Shown here: positions 58,344 to 64,000 of the stretch, one piece after another
Layout: each line of letters starts with the position of its first letter
How positions within the stretch are numbered: the stretch's first letter is position 1
Source of the DNA: Alphaproteobacteria bacterium
GTDB lineage: Bacteria; Pseudomonadota; Alphaproteobacteria; Rhizobiales; Xanthobacteraceae
DNA length: 64,000 nucleotides
Direction of reading: 5' to 3'
Assembly (NCBI GenBank): GCA_005884685.1
Contig: VBAH01000012.1
Location: 1 to 64,000 of the forward strand
Program-made: the position numbers and the translations under genes
The notes under the pieces: model-generated
Database searches by the model: none
Seen by the model: only the letters and a program-made list of their open reading frames with translations
Told to the model about the DNA's origin: nothing

Positions 58344-58729
58344 TCGGCCACCCTCCGGCGCAGCTTCACCGTGTTGACCTGCAGGATCGGACCGGATGGA
58401 GATTGCACCCGCACCACGACCGTCTCGGGGATCCAGTTGCTCGCCTGCGGGTCGATGAAGTTCGCGTAGAACGGCAGCACATCGACGCGCCACCGGTGGC
58501 CCGCCGCCTCCCCGGCGATATTGCCGGGCAGGAGCTGGTCGCGGCCGGGCAGCCCGGTGACGATCGCGCGCGCGGTCTCGACCAGTGTCAGATGCAGCCC
58601 GATCGAGCGCACGCCGCGCGTCGTCACGGCGATGAGCGAGCCGATCGCGGCAAGCGAGACCGATACGACCGCCAGCGCGACCAGCACCTCGATCAGGGTG
58701 AAGCCCCGGGTGCTGTTTCTGTCCCTCAT
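58340..58729 (-). CDS. gspI: Type II secretion minor pseudopilin GspI
   Basis: A 129-residue minor pseudopilin with leader MRDRNSTRG and the hydrophobic FTLIEVLVALAVVSVSLAAIGSL. The globular part includes VETARAIVTGLPG and HRWRVDVLPFYANFIDPQ, as in GspI/XcpV. It initiates the tip complex with GspJ and GspK. The start is at 58729; upstream sequence up to the gspH stop is a family A repeat, so it is separated from gspH by 100 bp within the operon. Confidence 0.86.
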   Translation of the reverse strand: MRDRNSTRGFTLIEVLVALAVVSVSLAAIGSLIAVTTRGVRSIGLHLTLVETARAIVTGLPGRDQLLPGNIAGEAAGHRWRVDVLPFYANFIDPQASNWIPETVVVRVQSPSGPILQVNTVKLRRRVAE

Positions 58730-58813
58730 TCGCGCGCAAGCGGGAATCCAACAACGGATATGCCGACGCGAAAGCGTGCCGCACTGGGTCCCGGCTTTTG
58801 CGGGGACGAGCGG
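58726..58813. repeat. Palindromic repeat, family A, copy 5, inside the type II secretion operon
   Basis: CATTCGCGCGCAAGCGGGAAT followed at some distance by GGTCCCGGCTTTTGCGGGGAC and GAGCGGA. The first hairpin overlaps the gspI start codon, so it may influence gspI translation. It lies between gspH and gspI in a run of otherwise overlapping genes. Confidence 0.8.
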
Positions 58814-58829
58814 AGCGAGGCGCGCTTCA

Positions 58830-59309
58830 CTAGCTGCGGTCGTGCGGAACAACCTCGACCCCTCCGGTGAGCCAGTTGACGCGGATTTCGTAGCCGACGC
58901 CGAGCCGCGTCAGCGCGATCGCCCCGCCGCACGACATGCCCGACGCGAAAAAACGGATCGTCTGCCCGGCCGGGCGCTGGTTGCAGCGCGCCGCGAGCAG
59001 CGCGTCGAACGCGACATCGTCCGGCACGCGGATGACGCGGCCGGTGACGCCGGAGCGCACGATGCGCTGCGGCGCGTCGACCTCCGTGACGACCTGCACG
59101 CGATTGCGGATTGCGGCATTGCGGTCGGCCTTGAGCATCGCGGCGGTTTCGATCGCGAACGATTCGAGCCGCGCCCGCGATGTGCCGCGCGGCAGCGCCG
59201 GGATCACGATCGCGGCGAGCATCGACACGATCGCGATCACGCAGACGAGCTCGAGCAGCGTGAAGCCCTCGATGCTGCTAGCGTTGCCAGCTCGTGATGT
59301 CTTGCGCAG
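58830..59309 (-). CDS. gspH: Type II secretion pseudopilin GspH, probable CTG start
   Basis: A 159-residue minor pseudopilin if started at CTG 59309. The open frame contains the essential prepilin motif EGFTLLELVCVIAIVSMLAAIVIPALPRG, but no ATG, GTG or TTG occurs upstream of it in frame; the first canonical start (GTG 59240) lies inside the hydrophobic helix and would delete the cleavage site. CTG 59309 gives a normal basic leader, MRKTSRAGNASSIEG, and AAGGGGG lies 8 bases before it, within gspG. The C-terminal part (AARCNQRPAGQTIRFFASGMSCGGAI) is typical of GspH. The gene overlaps the end of gspG by 32 bp. Confidence 0.72.
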   Translation of the reverse strand: MRKTSRAGNASSIEGFTLLELVCVIAIVSMLAAIVIPALPRGTSRARLESFAIETAAMLKADRNAAIRNRVQVVTEVDAPQRIVRSGVTGRVIRVPDDVAFDALLAARCNQRPAGQTIRFFASGMSCGGAIALTRLGVGYEIRVNWLTGGVEVVPHDRS

Positions 59310-59748
59310 CGCCTGTTCCCCCTTCTGTTCCGTCTGATCCGTAGGAGAGGATGTCGTAGGTCCCGTGCTGCCCCGGCGAGCGATAGACGTACTGGTTGCC
59401 CCAAGGGTCCGGCGGCACGGTGCCGCCTTTCAGGTAGGGACCATTCCACGCGTTGATGGCGCCGGGACGCCGCACCAGCGCGGTGAGGCCCTCGGATGTA
59501 TTGGGATAGCGCCCGGTGTCGAGAAAGAACAGGTCGAGCGCGCTCGAAAAACTTTCGATCTGGATCTTGGCGGCCTTCGCCTTCGACTCGGTGAGGTAAT
59601 TGAGTACGCGCGGACCGACGATGCCCATGATCAGCGCGATGATCGTGATGACGACCAGGAGCTCGACCAGCGTGAAGCCGCGTTGGTTGCGCACCCGGCG
59701 ATGAAGTCGCCGCGACGTAGGCCCGCCCGTTCCCATACGAATTCTCAC
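59278..59748 (-). CDS. gspG: Type II secretion major pseudopilin GspG
   Basis: A 156-residue major pseudopilin that forms the pseudopilus piston. Leader (...RVRNQRG) then FTLVELLVVITIIALIMGIVGPRVLNYL with Glu5, followed by the family body KAKAAKIQIESFSSALDLFFLDTGRYPNTSEGLTALV, WNGPYLKGGTVPPDPWGNQYVYRSPG and YDILSYGSDG (calcium-binding loop region). The start is GTG 59748, overlapping the gspF stop, or ATG 59736, which has GGTGAG upstream. It ends 32 bp inside the gspH coding region. Confidence 0.94.
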   Translation of the reverse strand: MRIRMGTGGPTSRRLHRRVRNQRGFTLVELLVVITIIALIMGIVGPRVLNYLTESKAKAAKIQIESFSSALDLFFLDTGRYPNTSEGLTALVRRPGAINAWNGPYLKGGTVPPDPWGNQYVYRSPGQHGTYDILSYGSDGTEGGTGAAQDITSWQR

Positions 59749-60956
59749 CCGACAATCTGGCTGACGGAAAGCAGCGAGGTCATCACCGACACGATCAGTC
59801 CGCCGACGATGATCGAGATGGTGACGATCGCAGCCGGTCCGACGATGCCGACCATGCGATCGAGGCTGCGCTGCAGCTTTGCCTCATAGAACTCCGCGAC
59901 GCGTGAGGCGAGCATCGGCAGTTGCCCGGTTTCCTCGCCAAGCCGCAGCATACGCACCGCCATCGGGGGAATCGTCGCGGTGTCGGTCAGCGCGTCCGAC
60001 AGCTTGCCCCCATGGCGCACGCGCTCCACCATCTGCGTCCAGATCGCTCGGTCGCTCGTCGTCGCCATCATGTCCACCAGGATGCGCAGCGTCGTGGTCA
60101 GCGGCACCGCGCTCGAGAGCAGAACCCCGAGATTGCGGCAAAACAAAGTGGTGCGGTGATAGGTCAGCAACGGATTGATCAGCGGCAGCCGCGACAGGAA
60201 CGAGATCATCGCGGCGCGCGGTTTCGGCCGTCGCATCAACAGCCAGATGCCCACGACGCCAAGAGCAATCGCAATCGCAAGCACGTCGCCATGGGCGCGC
60301 AGGAATTCGGAGACGCTGATGAACATCAGCACCACCGGGTCGAGCTTGGCATTGAAATCGCGCAGCACGGCGGCGAACTGCGGCAGCACGAACAGCAGGA
60401 AGAACAGCAGCACCGACATGGCGGCGAGCAGCACGAAGGCCGGATAGCGCAGCGCATCGCCGAGCTTGCGGCGCAGCGCTTCGGCGCGCGCGCGTTCGGC
60501 GGCGAGCACTTCGAGGATTTCGGCGAGCGTGCCGGACGCCTCGCCGACCCGCACCAGCGCGACATACATCGGCGGGAACAGATGCGGATGGCGCGACAGC
60601 GCCTCGCCGAAGCTTTCACCCGACAGGATGGCGGCGCGGATCTTGGACACGGTCGGGCGCAGCCCGCCGACATCGGTGTCGCCCGCGAGCAGCTCCAGCC
60701 CGTCGTCGAGCCGCGCGCCGGCTTTGAGCAGCAGCGCGAGATCGAGCGTGAACACGGTCACGTCCTCGGGCTTGGCGCGCTGGCCGAGCGTGAAGAAGCT
60801 CTGTGCCTTCTCGGCGCGCTCCTCGGTGACGGTGTCGACCGGGACGAGGCCGAGATACTCGATGCGGCGCGCGACTTCGCTCGCGGTCGGCGCCGTGATC
60901 GAGCCGGTGACGATCTCGCCGGCCTGGGTCAGTGCCTTGTAACGGAAATTGGGCAT
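59745..60956 (-). CDS. gspF: Type II secretion inner-membrane platform protein GspF
   Basis: A 403-residue polytopic protein with two repeated GspF domains: PNFRYKALTQAGEIVTGSITAPT at the start, FTLDLALLLKAGARLDDGLELLA, FPPMYVALVRVGEASGTLAEILEVLA, and the second copy LFCRNLGVLLSSAVPLTTTLRIL, MAVRMLRLGEETGQLPMLASRVAEFYE. Three helices are visible. It is the rotating or scaffolding core between GspE and GspL/M. ATG 60956 is used. A family A repeat separates it from gspE. Confidence 0.94.
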   Translation of the reverse strand: MPNFRYKALTQAGEIVTGSITAPTASEVARRIEYLGLVPVDTVTEERAEKAQSFFTLGQRAKPEDVTVFTLDLALLLKAGARLDDGLELLAGDTDVGGLRPTVSKIRAAILSGESFGEALSRHPHLFPPMYVALVRVGEASGTLAEILEVLAAERARAEALRRKLGDALRYPAFVLLAAMSVLLFFLLFVLPQFAAVLRDFNAKLDPVVLMFISVSEFLRAHGDVLAIAIALGVVGIWLLMRRPKPRAAMISFLSRLPLINPLLTYHRTTLFCRNLGVLLSSAVPLTTTLRILVDMMATTSDRAIWTQMVERVRHGGKLSDALTDTATIPPMAVRMLRLGEETGQLPMLASRVAEFYEAKLQRSLDRMVGIVGPAAIVTISIIVGGLIVSVMTSLLSVSQIVG

Positions 60957-60962
60957 CACGAA

Positions 60963-61034
60963 CTCCGCTCATTCCCGCGCAAGCGGGAATCCAGGGGCCA
61001 GGAACTGGCTCCCCGCTTTCGCGGGGACGAGCGG
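60963..61034. repeat. Palindromic repeat, family A, copy 6
   Basis: CATTCCCGCGCAAGCGGGAAT and CTCCCCGCTTTCGCGGGGAC, ending GAGCGGA, the best-conserved copy with that at 18211-18290. It lies in the 100-bp gap between gspE and gspF, so it is transcribed as part of the operon. Confidence 0.85.
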
Positions 61035-61056
61035 AAAAAGCGGTATCGCAATTCCA

Positions 61057-62745
<1,689 letters not shown>

Positions 62746-62824
62746 GGACGTCCCCACGCGACGAATTAGTCCATGTCTGCACTGTACATAGAATAGAATT
62801 GGCTGCTTGACAGGTTCCCCAATA

Positions 62825-62852
62825 TTTATCATACAATAAGCAACGGTGTCAA
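62825..62852 (-). promoter_or_regulatory. Candidate sigma-70-type promoter of the gspE operon
   Basis: On the minus strand, TTGACA (62852-62847) and GATAAA (62830-62825) are separated by 16 bp. The -35 matches consensus fully, the -10 four of six. The surrounding 62750-62920 is clearly richer in A+T than the rest of the window, as expected for a divergent promoter region between gspE and gspD. The predicted leader is about 75 bases. Confidence 0.5.
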
Positions 62853-62929
62853 TTTGCCCGCGTTCGACTCTGCGTTAGGTTACAAAGAGTTAGCGGGCTG
62901 TAGCCGCGCATAATAATTCGGGTGGGGCG

Positions 62930-64000
62930 GTGCGTAACATCCGTTGGCCGCAGCGGCGATTTCGATCCGTATCGGGCGGAAGGCTCATCCCGTTGTTTTG
63001 CCTGGTGGCGCTCGTCACCGCCGCCTGCAACGTCCTCTACAATGAAGATCAGCGCCGCGAGCCCGATGTCTTCGACAAGGTGCGCTCGATCGATCTGTTG
63101 CCGCGCTTTCCGCAGCCGGCGGGCACTGTCTCGACCGGCCGCGCGGGCGGCGTGCCGTCCTCGACCTATCTCGGCGAGGCGAGCGCCGGGACCGACCTGT
63201 CCCGCGTGATCGGCGCGCAGCCCGCGGCGAGCGGCGACGGGTATGAGCTGAATTTCGAGAATACGCCGGTCACCGGTGTCGCCAAGGTCGTGCTCGGCGA
63301 CATCCTTGGCATCGGCTACATCATCGATCCGCGCGTGCAGGGCACGGTTACGCTCGCCTCGGGGCGGCCGGTGCCGAAGGGCGACCTGCTGTTCGTCCTC
63401 GAAAGCGCCCTGCGGTTGAGCGGCGCGGCGCTGGTGCGCGACAAGCGCGGCTACGTCATCCTCCCCGCCGCCGAAGCGGTCGGCAGCGGCGGCGTTGACG
63501 CCGCGGCGCGCGGCGAGCCGGGCTACGGCGTGACGGTCATCCCGCTGCAGTACGTGTCGGCCACGACGCTCGGCAAATTGCTCGACAGTTTCGCCACGAA
63601 GGCGGGCAGCGTGCGCGTCGAGCCCTCGCGCAATCTCGTGCTGATCCAGGGCAGCGGGCCGGACCGGCGCAACGCCGCCGAGACCGTGCTGAGCTTCGAT
63701 GCCGACTGGATGCGCGGCCAGTCGGTCGGCATCTATCCGGTGCGCAACTCGACGCCGGAGCCGGTGATGAGCGAACTCGAGCGCATCATGGACCTGGGCG
63801 AAGGCGGCATGAGCCAGGCTTTGATCAAGCTGCAGCCGATCGCCCGGCTCAATGCCATCATGGTGATCAGCTCGAAGCCGGCGCTGCTGAAGACCGCCGC
63901 GACCTGGATCGCCCGCCTCGACAAGTCCGACACCGCAAGCACGGGCGTGAAGGTCTATCAGGTGCGCTACGGCGATGCGCGCCAGATGGCGCAATTGCTG
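62930..64000 (+). CDS. gspD: Type II secretion outer-membrane secretin GspD, 3' truncated by the window
   Basis: The frame is open to the right edge; 357 residues are visible. GTG 62930 (with GGTGGGG upstream) gives MRNIRWPQRRFRSVSGGRL and a lipoprotein signal LFCLVALVTAAC, so the protein is probably lipidated. The periplasmic N domains follow: YELNFENTPVTGVAKVVLGDILGIGYIIDPRVQGTVTLAS (N0), VTVIPLQYVSATTLGKLLDSFA (N1), VGIYPVRNSTPEPVMSELERIMD and GVKVYQVRYGDARQMAQLL. The membrane barrel is beyond the window. It is divergent from the gspE operon and completes the outer-membrane channel for that system. Confidence 0.92.
   Translation, partial: MRNIRWPQRRFRSVSGGRLIPLFCLVALVTAACNVLYNEDQRREPDVFDKVRSIDLLPRFPQPAGTVSTGRAGGVPSSTYLGEASAGTDLSRVIGAQPAASGDGYELNFENTPVTGVAKVVLGDILGIGYIIDPRVQGTVTLASGRPVPKGDLLFVLESALRLSGAALVRDKRGYVILPAAEAVGSGGVDAAARGEPGYGVTVIPLQYVSATTLGKLLDSFATKAGSVRVEPSRNLVLIQGSGPDRRNAAETVLSFDADWMRGQSVGIYPVRNSTPEPVMSELERIMDLGEGGMSQALIKLQPIARLNAIMVISSKPALLKTAATWIARLDKSDTASTGVKVYQVRYGDARQMAQLL

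Overview
This 64 kb high-GC window looks like chromosome of an alphaproteobacterium of the order Hyphomicrobiales (Xanthobacteraceae/Bradyrhizobium relatives). The reasons are the order of the formate dehydrogenase genes (DUF6505, DUF6352, DUF3305, DUF3306, TorD, TAT peptide, alpha, beta, gamma), an NdvA-type cyclic glucan exporter, DUF1236, DUF3772 and DUF924 proteins, and several families of short palindromic intergenic repeats typical of that group. I see no tRNA, rRNA, CRISPR array, transposase or integrase. The genus is not determined.

Layout. 1-9.6 kb: a membrane-bound FDH3-type formate dehydrogenase operon with accessory genes, ending at a hairpin terminator. The catalytic subunit carries a perfect 276-bp in-frame tandem duplication, and the 5' end of the DUF6352 gene has a decayed upstream copy. 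9.6-12.3 kb (minus): an ECF-type importer (fused double ATPase, T subunit, S subunit). 12.4-20.9 kb: MscS-like channel, CAP-domain lipoprotein, leaderless TRAP-type binding protein, acyl-CoA synthetase, and a CelD-like acyltransferase coupled to a polysaccharide flippase. 21-27.4 kb: small secreted proteins, sterol desaturase-like hydroxylase, DUF924, DoxX, CobW GTPase and D-Ala-D-Ala carboxypeptidase. 27.6-32.8 kb: thiolase, B12-binding radical SAM enzyme, MBOAT acyltransferase and an SGNH-like membrane protein, all on one strand. 32.9-41.1 kb (minus): TAT-exported binding protein, FAAL ligase, acyl carrier protein, NdvA exporter, and a THI5/taurine-type ABC importer. 41.4-49.6 kb (plus): PutA, small secreted proteins, a HisE-like protein, a YqaA/DedA membrane protein, a SAF-domain oxidoreductase and another binding protein. 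49.6-53.8 kb: a lone contractile tail-sheath protein, an AGE-family epimerase and a second CelD-like protein. 53.9-64 kb: a SEL1 protein, then a type II secretion operon (gspE-F-G-H-I-J-K-L-M plus a GspC/N-like gene, minus strand) with gspD leaving divergently and running off the right edge.

How genes work together. Formate dehydrogenase genes form one maturation-plus-enzyme unit: TorD-like chaperone, DUF3305/3306 accessory proteins, TAT-exported alpha subunit, iron-sulfur beta subunit, cytochrome b gamma subunit. The T2SS genes overlap by 4 bp at most junctions and are probably translationally coupled; gspH appears to begin at a CTG codon with its own ribosome binding site inside gspG. MBOAT plus SGNH-like protein resembles envelope-polymer acylation pairs, and ndvA-acp-FAAL suggests a possible acyl-activation step next to glucan export.

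Best leads: the duplicated block in FdhA, the HTH-TorD fusion, complementary degeneration of the two ATPase halves in the ECF transporter, the orphan sheath gene, the CTG start of gspH, and the repeat-bounded partial duplication before the DUF6352 gene. Functions are inferred from motifs and gene order; no database search was run.
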